A stretch of 64,000 nucleotides of DNA, taken from positions 62,001-126,000 of the forward strand of contig JAMZAV010000354.1 of NCBI GenBank assembly GCA_024449915.1, written 5' to 3'. Position 1 is the stretch's first letter. Each line of letters opens with the position of its first letter. Positions 47,301-57,982 of this stretch are shown here, one piece after another. This stretch comes from Sweltsa coloradensis (lineage: Eukaryota > Arthropoda > Insecta > Plecoptera > Chloroperlidae). The position numbers were made by a program, and so were the translations under genes. The notes under the pieces were generated by a model, which saw only the letters and a program-made list of their open reading frames with translations, did no database searches and was not told the DNA's origin.

Positions 47301-50300
47301 GTACATTTTAATCTCTGAATTGTAGTTGCATTATACATCTGAATGGATGGAACAGTACTGCAACGAATATCTGCTGCCTTTGAACTGACCACCAAACATT
47401 AATTATAATGTCATTACCTTTACGCAGGTATGGGCGAGGGTTTATTTTTCGATTTGGTTGATCGGGAAACACTCCCGTGGGTGTAATTGTTTTTATTTAC
47501 TACAACAACAGCAGCAGATATTCGTTGCAGTACTGTTCCATCCATTCAGATGTATAATGCAACTAAATTCAGAGATTAAAATGTACCCGTCCTGATGGTC
47601 TAGTGGTTAAGACGTCCACCTGGAATGTGGGAGATCCGTGGTTCGATTCCCGTGGGGCGGACTAGTAGGAGCGGAGTAGTAAATAAAAACAATTACACCC
47701 ACGGGAGTGTTTCCCGATCAACCAAATCGAGAGGTAAATAATGAATTAAAGAAACATTTAAATTCAATCAAGTGACATGACACCCTAGAATACATTGCTA
47801 AACTAGTTCTCAATAGGCATTAAAAAAATCATTTTTAGAAAAATTAGCATTTTGTTGCATCAAAAACCTAAAACGCTAAAAAGTAAAAACCCGTATCTCT
47901 ACTTATAAGTTATAACCTATGCACAGCTAGAGTCACACAAAAACAATATCAGTGGTGTTCAAGTCCCAAAAGTAAAATATAATAATTTACAGTCACATAT
48001 TTATCACAGTCTAGCATTGTTTAGATATTCTAAGTTCAAGAAACAAAATAATCAAGCAAATCGTTGATCTACTACCAAGAGTAGATTTATCATTAGCACT
48101 TAGCAGGACCATTACTCATAAGAGTCATAAAAGTATACAATCCTATATATAAATAAAATACAAAGGCTTATTTAACAAACTGACACACACTTGCCAACAA
48201 AATATTAGAAGATCAAAGGTCATAAAATCCAATATCAGTAAAATACACACTCATTTAACAACCGACAAAAACATTAGGCTTATCCCACCTGTATTATAAG
48301 TGGTTGAATTCACTTACAGAGTAGTAACAATGTGACAGCAGCGATTTTCAAAAAGTTTTCTTAAATTCTTTTATGTCACTTATATCCTTAAAGCTTTGAT
48401 GAAGATTATTGTACATCTTTATCCCACTCTCTGCCATACCTCTTTGCCTTCTCGTTAGGTTACACTGGGCTACTCTCAACTCAGCTGACCTTTGTTTCGA
48501 GTATTTATTTGGTGTACATTCAAGTTTTTGGTGAATAGGTTAAGGTTACTATGAACAAAAGTGATAACTTCACATATCGATGGTGAAGAACCAATACCTT
48601 CTATCTGCCATTTTCTGCAAAAATGAGATTTTTGTGTCTATGCATACACAAAATTATTTCAAATTTTTTGATGTTAATGGCTCCTATCTTACAACGCTTA
48701 AACATCTCCAAAAGAGACATATAGTACTACCTTCCCTTACATCAATATCTCCTATCTGCCACCGCCAACTATACCTTGTGTCGACCCAAGTAACACTCTG
48801 TCAATCATCTAAGTGAAAGGGAACCGGTGGTTTTGTGCACAATACAAATGTAAATAATCCCCATTACCTGTAATGGCCTGTCCATCTTGACCCGTATTGA
48901 CAGTTTCAAACCACATGGACCTCTTTGGAATCTGTACCAGCCTGTATTTGAGAACGTCCCCTTTTATATAACTGAGTGTCCACTAATTTGCTCGAACATG
49001 AAGATTTAGAAGTGGTTGCGTTTTACATTAGTTTCAACAAAGAAGGCGGGAGGCCTCAATACAACCTGCGTCTTTTCAGTTTGATGATTGACAGAGTGTT
49101 ACTTGGGTCGACACAAGGTATAGTTACTTTTTTTGAATCAGTTTTAATGCTCTCCTGAACAATTTGCTTTTTGGCAGATAGAAGGTATTGGTTCTTCACC
49201 ATCGATATGTAGACACAGGGCATGGGATTTTTTTTTACAGATTTAAAAAAAGGTTTACAACTATCCCTGAAACCTGCTTTTGCAACCACCCTCACAGATT
49301 TCTTTTGCATCAGTACTATTTCTCCATCCCATAGGTAGCGATACGGGTTCTTAGCGTTTTAGGTTTTTGATGCTACAAAATGCTAATTTTGGCAATTATT
49401 CAAAATGCTTATTTTACTAAAAATAATGTTTTTAATGCCTATTGAGAACTAGTTTATCAATGTATTCAAGCATTTTATATGACTACCTATATTGAATTGA
49501 AATGTTCCTATACCTAAATCATCATTCCCATTAGAAGTGTAAGCCCACATTTAGGGTTTTGGTGGAAGGGAAACCAATTTATGCTACAAAATGCTAAATT
49601 TGTCAAAATTAATGCTAAATATTCTAAATTTAAATGCTAAAAAAATGTATATCTACCCATAGGTCATTATGGAGTGAAAATAGACAAAGTATACTGCCTT
49701 GTTGAGTTGTTGGCATCCTTGCTTACTAGATTGCTAAGACGTCTCAATGCAGAAGTCGTTAATTTTATTATCACTATAACTACACATTTTCATTATTTTT
49801 ATGGATTGTCTATGAACCGTTTATGTGGAAAGAAAGCAAGTAAATGCACCACTAGTAGAGAAGTACATGGTCAGCCAAGCCGTTAACCACAGTCCCAAAT
49901 AATAAAAACTAGCTTTTTCCAAAAGTTCCAACACTCAAATGATGTATGAATCATGTTTTTAAATGTACACTAAATACTAAGGATTTTTGTAATGGTTCAA
50001 AAATTTAAATTGTGTATAAAAACACAAAAAAACACAAATTTCAAGGATGTTCCGGATATTTTGTTTGCCGGTAGTGGATTCAATTTAAACGATGGAAAAA
50101 AAAGAAAAAACTAAACAATCGGAACCAAAATTTTATCTTTGAAAATATCTTAATTTTGGAATTCAAAATTAACAATTTTTTTCCTTAAAGATCAAGGAAA
50201 AAATGTTATACAATTTTTAAATTAAAAAAAAGGAAGGTAAAAGGCATAATTTGGGTCCCAGGTTTTGCCCTATAAAGAGTTAATCATACTTTTCCAATAT

Positions 50301-53300
50301 AAGAAAATACTTCTGTTGGATACGGAATTCAATAATAGTTGTGGCATCGTCCACCAGTTCCTCACATGTTGCAGCAAGCCCTGTCCGCCACCCAGGACAC
50401 TCTTCAGAGTAACCTGAAGAAGCTGATGGGGCGGATCAACATTCTCTCGGCGGCCGTGGACGTTATCTTGAAGGCCGAGGCTGCTGTAGCTGTAGCCCCG
50501 GCGACACCGGTTGACAAGGAGGGTGAGCGAGAAGAAGCGGAGGATGAAGAAGAAGCCAAGAAGAGAAGAAGCGAGGAGAAGAAGACTGATGAAAAGAACA
50601 AGCACCTTATCAACTCTGCCCTGATAACGGCAAGGCAACTAGAAGTTTTCATCAGGTAAGCGTTGGAAAGAAGAAACTCACATTATATGTGACACTGTTG
50701 ATCATGTCATGTCATGTTTAAAGATCAATTTCTAACATTGAGAGATTAAAGGTTTAAATAATTTAATTTGTGAAGAGTATGGTGAGAGAAATAGAAATAG
50801 CAAAAGATAAAAAAATACAATCCTATATCAGATGCCAATTTGACAATACCTATAGCTATCCAGCAATTGTATGGTTGAATTTGATAAGAAAGTGAATAAG
50901 TATAGCCAGTTATAAAATTTTGTAGAAGAGGCTGAAATTATCATTCCCTATCTGCCACAATTCTATCTTCTTTTTTAATGTTATTTCTTTTGTTCATTAT
51001 TTGAGATATTTTTTATTGATCTCCAACAACAGGTATTAACCCACAAGTGTCAGGTTACGAAAACTAAATAATTAAATTAATGAACAAGTACAATAAGAAA
51101 AACTCGAAAAACAAAAGTATAAATAATAAAAAATAACGGTTGAAAAATAATTTTTTTAAATATTTATTTATTTAGAAAATTTAGGAGAAATGAACTGATG
51201 TTTTAAAATACAAAACTGGTGAAAAGGTGATAAGAATGATAAAATGAGTCATATTGGTAAACTGGCATAAACAGCTGCTTAAATGAATGAAGTTTCATGT
51301 GGTTGATGTCAATTGCTGTGTTAATGGCTAATAATTTGTTGTAGGTGTCTTGAATTCGGTTGATGGATGAAAATTTAAAAAACATCAATACGAGCACATG
51401 ATATTTTGAAGGGTACAATAAATTTTCTTGTAAACCTTGTACAGATGTGAAAGTTTATATCTTGAAGTAGGTCTCTTTCTTTTTTTTTTCAATTTTTTGG
51501 TTCATTAAATTAATTAAATTTACTATCCATTTTAAATTTGTTACCAAAATTATTGTATTATTATACATTGTTGTAGTCATATTACTACTTCATACTTGAC
51601 TTAACTGGCTAATTATGTTGTCTGCATTTTTAATGTAATTAGATTTATGTAGTTGTCCTACTTTGTAAATCATTTTTTTAACTGAATAGGATAGACGTTA
51701 AATACACAAATAAAAGAAAGAAAGAAAATATAGGGCAACAAAAATAAATACCTATATTTTAAAATTGTATTAGAGACTATAAATTCAAGAAGAAATCTAG
51801 AAGTCTTCAGGTTGCAGTTGCAAGAACAATGTATGTTTCAGGAAGTTATTGTCTGGGGTAAGTTACGCCCATGAGAGTGTGAGGGAGCTGCTCGAGAGTC
51901 TACAGACGCGGCTGCTTCAGATCCACGACACCGTGAGGTTCAGAACTGCGATCCCGACTGTGCAAGTCTACGTGAGTACATCTTCTCTATTCTATCTAGA
52001 TTTCATTAATCGGGAAACACTCCCGTAGGGGGAGTTGATTACACGGAACCAATCTAGATATTACAAAATCCAACTCAGTAAGGTACTTATGGAGTAACTT
52101 ATGGATTGTGGGTGGAGTTGAATAAATCTGAATAGACTGGATGCATAATTATGCAACAACAATTTAGAAGTTAAAATTTTACTGTCGACTGAAGACCAAA
52201 ATTTGTGTCAGGATCTATGCCAACCATACAATATAACAGAAAACTTAAAGTACTCGGGTAATATTTTTAAATTAAATAAAAAACATTACTAGTAGCATGC
52301 ATAGTATATTGATTGTATTTTTCTGTCTAAATTTCCAGCCCCAATTCATCAGTCTGTCCGAGATCTGGGCTTCGCTTCAAGATGAGATGGTGATGCTTAA
52401 CTCAATAAACACGGTCTCGTGGAGTTTACAAACATTCAATCCGGTGAGCGAGAGTCGGACATTAAATGACTAGACCAGGAGTGCCCAATATTGATAGCCT
52501 TCCAAATAGTTCAATGATTATGACCTCCTACAAATAAAGTTAAGAGCCTAAACATTATTTTGAAAATGGAAAGTAATACCTAGATAATGCAGGTAAAGGC
52601 TTTACCAAATAGATTGCAACAAAACGAATTGTCAAGAAAGCAAAAGCTGAGTGCACTAGCGGCTGTTTTGCCAATGCGTGTTAACATTTTATTTTTAAGT
52701 TCCAGTATTGTTACGTTCTCGGCAATTATTACGAGCAATGATGGGATACGTTGTAGTGTGGGTATAAAAGCTTACAGTTTTACATTGTAGAAAATGCACC
52801 ACACCCAAGTCAAAAAAAGAAAATAAGTCAATTGCACTTAGATTTGTTACGTACAGTCTTTGAGTACTGGTTAGGTCATTACCCTGTAATTCTACTTGCA
52901 TATCTACCTAATCTGAATTACTGTACATTATGAATTAAAATCAACTTAAACATTAAGCCATTGCCTTACACCCAAACCGTGTTCAGGGATTTCTCAATAA
53001 TTAACATTTAAATCTGAAATAATTGAGTTTGAATAAAATTTGGAGTTTTACTATACAGGATATTATACAGGATATTGCAAAAATATAGAAGTAAGTAGGT
53101 AGTAAGTTTTATTTCCAGATATATTACATTTATAATAAACACTTTGTGATGACCTCTAAGTTTATATTGTTGGGGATAAGTATCTACTATTTACTTACTC
53201 CCAAACAAAATAAACTTTTTAATTTTTATTAAGGTGTTTGGAAAATATGCAATTGCTATAACAAGCAGGATGGAATTCGGAGATACTCCCTCACAATTTT

Positions 53301-56300
53301 TAAAATAAAAAATAAAAAAAGTAACTTAATAATGAAATAATTAAATAATATAGCATTAGTTTATTATATATATCATAACAAGTTTACTATAGGCCTGTAG
53401 CCAGGACATTGTTGTGCTATTGGTCCCAATGCATTCAATGTAATCGTTCAATGTTTTAGGTATTAGACTTTGTTCCCATGGGCGTACTGAAGTCTTTGGT
53501 CGAAGACACGATGATACTGTCAGACGCTGAACGGCTCGAAGCCACCACAGGCTACAGCATTAACAAGACTATGGACATGGAATGCGAAATTATTGAGCCA
53601 CATCAGATTGCGGACTTTGATGACTTGCATCTGCAGGTAAGTGCAAATTGTATTACATATGTGGACTTCATTTGAGTTTTACTTTTTTACAATCATTGAA
53701 GTGTATCATAAATTACATAGCATTTTTTCTTTGATTTTGTAGTGATTGATGAATTTTTGAAGCAAAAAAATCCAACCCATGATACCAGAGATCAAACCTG
53801 GCTTGCCGAGTGGAAATTGAATAACTTCTGGATTTTTTGTAATTTCAGTCCAGTTAGGGCGAAGGTACCGGGATGAAATATGGTTGTTTTCTGTTTTGAT
53901 TTCTGTATTTTACTCCATAATATGTAACTAATTCTTACGGCCAAGTAGAATTCGTATCAAGAAATAAAATTAAACTTGCGTTATACCTCTAAAAATAAGA
54001 AATGTGGATGAGACTTCAGTTAGGATGCTAGTGGCCAAAATAATACTGTTTTGACCTACAACTGCAAAATCCAGGAAGTACATGGGTATTAGCAAAATAA
54101 ACTCTAAATTACCAAAATATTATGTTCAAAATTGACCAAAAACATGTGTCCTGGCTTGCCAGCTCTACAAATTCACGCGAGACCGTGAAAGGTCCGCAGT
54201 AGGCAGCATTACGAGTGACTTCGGTCGAGCAGCCTAGAAATTATCTGTGTCACAACCGTACCCCCCACTTTAACCACCCTACCCTCCCACGATAGCCGGC
54301 CGGTCATGTTTTGAAATATACTGCAAGAAGTAGATATTTATTTCTTTAAGAACCTTACAGTCTATTCGTTGCTTTAAGTTTTTACAAAATAATAACACCA
54401 CCAAAATGTGGAATTTCAATTTTTTTAAACGAAATTTGAAAAAACAAACAAAACAATTAGCCTATGTAGGGTTCTACTAATTTTTCCTAGGTGGTGTTTC
54501 TTGATTGTTTTCCATCAGTAAGTGAGTGTTTGTGTCACAGTATCTAGGTTTCTGTCCGTGGGTGTTGGTGCACGGCAACGGTGCGCTCATTCCAGCTAAC
54601 CCCAACATGGGCGTATGCCGCTGGAAGGAGAAATACTACGCGTTCTCATCGGTGACAGCCGCTCTAGACTTCTGCCTGAAGCCTGACTGGTACAATATGA
54701 CTTTCACTATCACTCATGACTCTTGTTAATCATTGGGGACAATGATGTAGATAATTGCATGAAATAAACTTTTCTTCTTTCTATATGCCCCTAATTGCCA
54801 TTTTTGTACACTAGGCCGCTTCGTGAATGCTTTTTTTAGTCGCGTTGATGGATGAGCTTTTTTGTAAGTTTATTGTTTGCGTGGGATCTCTTTACTTTTG
54901 CAAGTGCTTTTTGAACGCATTGTAGGTGATTGTTGTCAAGTTTCTATAGTTACTAGTTAATTGTTATTATATACCTCAAAAAACTGATATTAAAACCTTT
55001 ATTTCTATGGATTCTCGTTAACTTTTCAACTTTTTCTTTCAAAAGGTACTACATCACCATAACCTTAATGTCCATGTAAAATATAAACGTTGGTAGCCCC
55101 ACCCGTTTGGTCAGAATTGGCCCAAATGTCACGAAAATATCGCACTAAAAAAGAAAAAATCGTAAAGGTACGATATTAATGAGAAATATTTCTTCGATTG
55201 TACCCAAAAACGTGACAGGTCTAAGTTCAGAGATTTCGAGGGTCCCCTCCAATTTTCATCAAGATCGCATATGCCGTTTGCCCGGTAGAGAGCGAACAAA
55301 CAAATAAACAAACAAAAAAAAAACACCAGAGCTATTTTTTGGGGGGGAAATTGAAGTCTTCGCTTTGCTCATCCAATAATTCTAGTTGGCCAGTTGACAT
55401 AGGTAGGACTCTAGTTCCTTCCGATCGATGCCATTTGGCATTTTTTCCCAGTTCAGCATTGAAAAAGATGTTTCTTGTTTTGTGCTCAGACCCCATACAT
55501 TACACTATATTAGAAACCTTGAATCTATGAAGGTGCTTCCCAAGTAAGTCGTGTCCCTATTTTTAACAAATTAGGAAAACATAAAGAGTTTGAGAAAAAT
55601 AACTCAAAATTAAACAAAGTTTGAAAGAAATACACAAAAACATTATTATGATAAAATATGTAGTATTTGATTTCACAAAATATATTGCAAGTTTTTATAC
55701 ACTTCAATATTTTTTTCATTCAAAGGGAAAAGTTGAAATACTGAAGAATGTTATTGTAAATCCTACATACATGCAATTTTTAAAAATATTTCTAACTTGA
55801 GAAATTTAAGTTAGCCCTATCTATCTAGGCCTATACATTTTTATCACCAACTCATTAATAAATAATACATAAATGGTAGTATTTATTGTAGATATTGCCT
55901 ATTGCTTGGTATATACTATATAGTACTATATACACAAACATTTAAGTCACTGCCTCATACACATTTGCCAGTAAATATGTCTGGCAGGAAACAAGAATTG
56001 AAAATGTGTAACTGGGTTGGTTCCACAGGTACGTGGCGAAAGCTCTTCTGATCGCAAGAAAGCAGCCGGAACTGATCGAACTTCTGCAGCTCAACGAGGA
56101 AGTGGACGCAGTTAAGTTGCTCGGAGAGTAAGTTGGAATGTACACGCGGAAACTTCTGGGGGAGATCTAACAATTTTGCATTAACACCGCTTTCGTTTGT
56201 AGCATGCGTGGAAAAGAACCCGAGCCAATAATAACCCGCGACACTGACGTCCAAACTGAACTTCATCCAATACCAACCTTCATAGACCCAGATTATACGT

Positions 56301-57292
56301 GGAACGTGTGGGAGCTTAAACGGCGAGCCATGCAGTTGGTATGTATCCAACAATGCATTTCTTCATTTTACTTTTTACCTTACAAGAATAATTTACTATC
56401 TACTATTATACGACTAACAAGAGCTATTTTATGAACATATTTGTGCTGACTTTTATTAACTATCAACTTCTAAAATAAACAATAATAAATAACTATTTAG
56501 GCATTTGATTTTTTAAATATATATAAAATATTGTGTTCCAATCTCCCTACAAAGACATTTGCCCACTCTATGGTGCGAGCATAGCCATTGAGCGGTGAAT
56601 TAAGATTATTTGTTTACGATAATAACCAAGGTGACACCCAAATATTTTTTACAATCAATTCTTTAAGCCATTGAGCAAAGGCTGCACCTCTATTTTGACC
56701 ATATTAAGTTTAAAAAAACTATGTTATCAAATTCTATTAGCAAATATCTACGCATCACGGCCGCACTCTGCTATTATATATTTGACGTTTAACATTGGTT
56801 TTATAGTAGGCAACTATACGCTGTTATGAAGGTATTATAGACAGAAATGAAAAAAGTGCCTCCGCCAGGGAATATACCTGCATAAACACAGTATTTAAAA
56901 AAATACACAATGTACATAGGTGCAGGGATTTTACTTTAATGTTTATGAGGTAAAACACAAGCATATTTCAAGTTGTAAGAACTGATGGGACATGAAAATA
57001 ATTTTAAAAGATTACCTGTCAGTTATAAGAATTTGTTTATGATGAATTAACATGTTTCAATATTACTCAGGCGAACATCAGCAAGTGCAACACGCGGAGT
57101 ACTCAAACCGTGCGCAGTAATTACCGCAGATCGGTGTACGTACAAGCAGCACCAGATAAAACCAAAGAAACTCAGACGAAGAAAGACGCCGGGACAAATG
57201 TTCCCACGCTTACTAACTACATCTACGGTTTGCGCGGAAGGAAAGACGACAAGCAGCGCGTCATTACTCTCACAAGACCAGTGCATGAATAA
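44278..57292 (+). CDS. CFAP206: CFAP206 orthologue (cilia- and flagella-associated protein 206), 12 exons
   Basis: CFAP206 (C6orf165/FAP206) docks radial spoke 2 and the inner dynein c on the 96-nm axonemal repeat; in an insect it would act in the sperm flagellum or sensory cilia. Exons: 44278-44388, 44758-44907, 45423-45642, 46780-46937, 50358-50655, 51842-51971, 52339-52443, 53460-53636, 54541-54689, 56029-56127, 56203-56338, 57071-57292, totalling 1,955 nt or about 651 residues, against 622 in human. Landmarks matching the family are NVIRNIIREI, PTVQVY followed by SLSEIWASLQDE, VTGIRLFNRDC, KGGEGIDDLP, GFCPWVLVHGNG, RWKEKYYAFSS and a C-terminal YGLRGRK. A Lys/Glu-rich linker sits in exon 5. 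All junction phases agree except exon 3/4 (see finding). The start is the first ATG after in-frame stops. Confidence 0.95.
44758..44907 (+). CDS. CFAP206: CFAP206 exon 2
   Basis: Acceptor TCTTTCAG|ATC; encodes 50 codons, IRLLVANPDYGF to LASIKLQ. The donor TTGCAG|GTCTCC is weak after the GT, but the next exon begins VYF, which restores the conserved KLQ-VYF join seen in human as KMQVYF. Phase 0. Confidence 0.93.
44921..45376. repeat. Minisatellite, about 27-bp unit, filling CFAP206 intron 2
   Basis: The motif GGGAGGGCTTTCTAAACTCTC recurs with variation every 27-28 bp (for example AACTCT at 44924, 44952, 44979, 45007), around 16 copies. It occupies nearly all of the 515-bp intron and stops about 45 bp before exon 3. 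Open frames in it have no meaning. Confidence 0.92.
45423..45642 (+). CDS. CFAP206: CFAP206 exon 3
   Basis: Acceptor TTCCAACAG|GTGTAC; encodes VYFGSNYFPREAM through YPVLREAT and leaves in phase 1 (ACAG|GTAATA). KLYRKMIVAIILTSGLGNPT matches human LYRKIISYVLLRSGLGSPT. All nearby GT alternatives are also phase 1 or phase 0. Confidence 0.93.
45643..46779 (+). other. CFAP206 intron 3 with SINE A fragment and short tandem repeat
   Basis: 46080-46210 is a degraded SINE A (GATTCGGGAGGTCACAG, ATTCAAATCCCG, CAATCCTGTACGAAAG). 46262-46312 is a short array of GGGTACAAG/CTTAGGGTAC words. Nothing else is recognised. Confidence 0.6.
46780..46937 (+). CDS. CFAP206: CFAP206 exon 4, contains an apparent 1-nt frame break
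   Basis: Acceptor TGTGTTTCAG|TGGCC, donor GACGACC|GTAAGT, phase 1 out. Coming from exon 3 in phase 1 the reading is V-A-L-R, as in the family (human A-A-L-Q-S-V-F-P), but one base must be missing before GTGTTCCC, because SVFPPSELG lies in the next frame. The rest (LWQIVTGIRLFNRDCQKGGE) is well conserved. Confidence 0.9.
47047..47901 (+). mobile_element. hAT-like non-autonomous element with 8-bp target duplication, in CFAP206 intron 4
   Basis: The terminal inverted repeats are TAGAGATACG (47047) and CGTATCTCTA (ending 47901), flanked by perfect 8-bp duplications CTTATAAG at 47039-47046 and 47902-47909. The ends contain repeated TTTAGCAT words. The 855-bp interior is non-coding and holds a nested palindromic SINE pair (47195-47710). 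The hAT assignment rests on 8-bp duplications and the TAGAGA end. Confidence 0.88.
47195..47710. mobile_element. Palindromic pair of tRNA-like SINE B copies nested in the hAT-like element
   Basis: A reverse copy (about 47195-47395) and a forward copy (about 47505-47665) are near-perfect reverse complements over about 160-200 bp, from TACTACAATTCAG/CTGAATT through GTCCGCCC to GCAGATATTCGTTGCAG. Each has a tRNA-like head (GATGGTCTAGTGGTTAAGAC, GGTTCGATTCCC). The 110-bp spacer and the right flank carry inverted copies of CGGGAAACACTCCCGTGGG. Confidence 0.85.
48572..49210. mobile_element. Foldback element in CFAP206 intron 4
   Basis: The outer arms 48572-48610 and 49172-49210 are perfect 39-bp reverse complements. 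The inner arms 48767-48809 and 49083-49125 are perfect over 43 bp. The segments between outer and inner arm differ in length (about 156 against 46 bp), which suggests a deletion on the right. No coding content. Confidence 0.85.
49336..49655 (-). mobile_element. hAT-like MITE, 320 bp, intact 8-bp target duplication
   Basis: Starts TAGCGATACGGG and ends GTATATCTA, flanked by CCCATAGG at 49328-49335 and 49656-49663. The sequence is the reverse complement of the two ends of the 47047-47901 element without its nested insert. Confidence 0.88.
49664..50357 (+). other. Rest of CFAP206 intron 4
   Basis: AT-rich with poly-A and poly-T tracts; nothing recognised. Confidence 0.5.
50358..50655 (+). CDS. 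CFAP206: CFAP206 exon 5
   Basis: Acceptor CGTCCACCAG|TTCCTC joins exon 4 to give GIDD-LPHMLQQAL, as in human DDLPAVLHVA. It encodes a central Lys/Glu-rich low-complexity stretch (EEAEDEEEAKKRRSEEKK) absent from human, then ALITARQLEVFIR (human YNIRQYEVFLQ). Phase 2 out at ATCAG|GTAAGC. Confidence 0.93.
50656..51841 (+). other. CFAP206 intron 5, nothing recognised
   Basis: AT-rich intron with short poly-A/T tracts and no clear repeat. Confidence 0.5.
51842..51971 (+). CDS. CFAP206: CFAP206 exon 6
   Basis: Acceptor GTATGTTTCAG|GAAGTT, donor GTCTAC|GTGAGT. Encodes KLLSGVSYAHESVRELLESL through AIPTVQVY, matching human AVPTSQVF. Confidence 0.93.
52339..52443 (+). CDS. CFAP206: CFAP206 exon 7
   Basis: Acceptor AATTTCCAG|CCCCAA, donor AATCCG|GTGAGC, 35 codons. 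PQFISLSEIWASLQDEMVML matches human IALSTLWTSLQDE. The intron before it holds a CGGGAAACACTCCCGTAGG SINE border at 52008. Confidence 0.93.
52444..53459 (+). other. CFAP206 intron 7, nothing recognised
   Basis: AT-rich; no clear repeat or open frame of note. Confidence 0.5.
53460..53636 (+). CDS. CFAP206: CFAP206 exon 8
   Basis: Acceptor AATGTTTTAG|GTATTA, donor CTGCAG|GTAAGT, 59 codons in phase 0. It includes FVPMGVLKSLVEDTMI and FDDLHLQ (human FDKLLIQ). Confidence 0.9.
54541..54689 (+). CDS. CFAP206: CFAP206 exon 9
   Basis: Acceptor TTGTGTCACAG|TATCTA. Encodes YLGFCPWVLVHGNGALIPAN, RWKEKYYAFSS and CLKPD. The donor GACTG|GTACAA is weak, but it joins exon 10 to give W-Y-V-A-K-A in frame (human H-Y-I-D-I-V). 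Reading through gives 12 more codons and a stop at 54727. Confidence 0.9.
54763..54768 (+). terminator. Candidate poly(A) signal of a short CFAP206 isoform
   Basis: AATAAA lies 34 bp after the stop that results if exon 9 is not spliced. A T-rich stretch follows. With the weak exon 9 donor this could give a truncated transcript lacking exons 10-12. Confidence 0.3.
54811..55377 (+). mobile_element. 740-780 bp family, shortened copy 4, in CFAP206 intron 9
   Basis: Starts CTAGGCCGCTTCGTGAATGC, then GTCGCGTTGATGGATGAGC, and ends GCTTTGCTCATCCAAT. Only one of the two internal modules is present. Confidence 0.82.
56029..56127 (+). CDS. CFAP206: CFAP206 exon 10
   Basis: Acceptor GGTTCCACAG|GTACGT, donor GGAGA|GTAAGT. 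Encodes YVAKALLIARKQPELIELLQ and LNEEVDAVKLLGE (human KKNTELIQLLELHQQ). Confidence 0.93.
56203..56338 (+). CDS. CFAP206: CFAP206 exon 11
   Basis: Acceptor TCGTTTGTAG|CATGCG, donor CAGTTG|GTATGT. Encodes MRGKEPEPIITRDTDVQTEL and YTWNVWELKRRAMQL (human YEWNEWELRRKAIKL). Confidence 0.94.
56339..57070 (+). other. CFAP206 intron 11, nothing recognised
   Basis: AT-rich; no clear repeat. Confidence 0.5.
57071..57292 (+). CDS. CFAP206: CFAP206 exon 12 (C terminus and stop)
   Basis: Acceptor ATTACTCAG|GCGAAC. Encodes ANISKCNTRSTQTVRSNYRR, TNVPTLTNYIYGLRGRKDD and a final LTRPVHE before TAA. It matches human NLRQKVTHSVQTD, YLAGLRGGK and NLTRDVDE. No AATAAA was seen close after the stop. Confidence 0.94.
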   Translation, partial: ANISKCNTRSTQTVRSNYRRSVYVQAAPDKTKETQTKKDAGTNVPTLTNYIYGLRGRKDDKQRVITLTRPVHE

Positions 57293-57974
57293 GTAACTAA
57301 AAAGAGTATCTCTTCACTGATTAGGCATTTTTTGTAACATCCTTAATTTCTAGGAACTTATATCAAAATTACTTACCGAACCAAACAATCTGGATGTTTG
57401 TTGACAGCCAATTCTCGAAGCCACACTGCAATTATACCATGCTTGTGATGTAACGTCCTTCTTTCTTAAGACCTTGTATACACTACTTGCACTGTAAAGA
57501 TGAAGCAAGGTTGGTAATGGAATGGTGCTATTTAATTAGCTCCAAGTCTTCTACCCGCTTACCCTTCCCGACCATGTACAAAAATAATCCAGACAGTGTA
57601 CAACTACAAATATACTGACCAGCACATTGCAAATACTTACTAAATCTGTTATTTTGAACACAACAAAACTTGCCAAACAACATGGAGAAAGAGGAACAAG
57701 AAACATATGTCTACTGGTTAACTAAAATAGAATAGAATAGAGCACAATGGCATTATTAGCCAAACATGGGGATTTGAGAAGACAAAAAAACTATATTCAG
57801 TAGAGTATTGCACAAGTTGATCCGTATTAGAGTTTCAATGCTAGACATAAATGAGAGAGTCGTGGCAAACAGTGAGCCCCAAACCAACTATGAAAATATA
57901 TTAGGTATGTTTAGCTTTAGTAATGTGATTGGGGTTATGCCCTTTTCTAACAACCTGTAACACATTTTTATTGT
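57293..57974 (+). other. 3' flank of CFAP206
   Basis: Probable 3' untranslated region followed by unremarkable sequence. No canonical AATAAA is evident near the stop, so the 3' end cannot be placed. Confidence 0.4.
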
Positions 57975-57982
57975 GTTATAAA

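Noticed and set aside
50339..50659. Minus-strand Ser/Leu-rich frames opposite CFAP206 exon 5
   Set aside because: Shadow of the Lys/Glu-rich coding strand.
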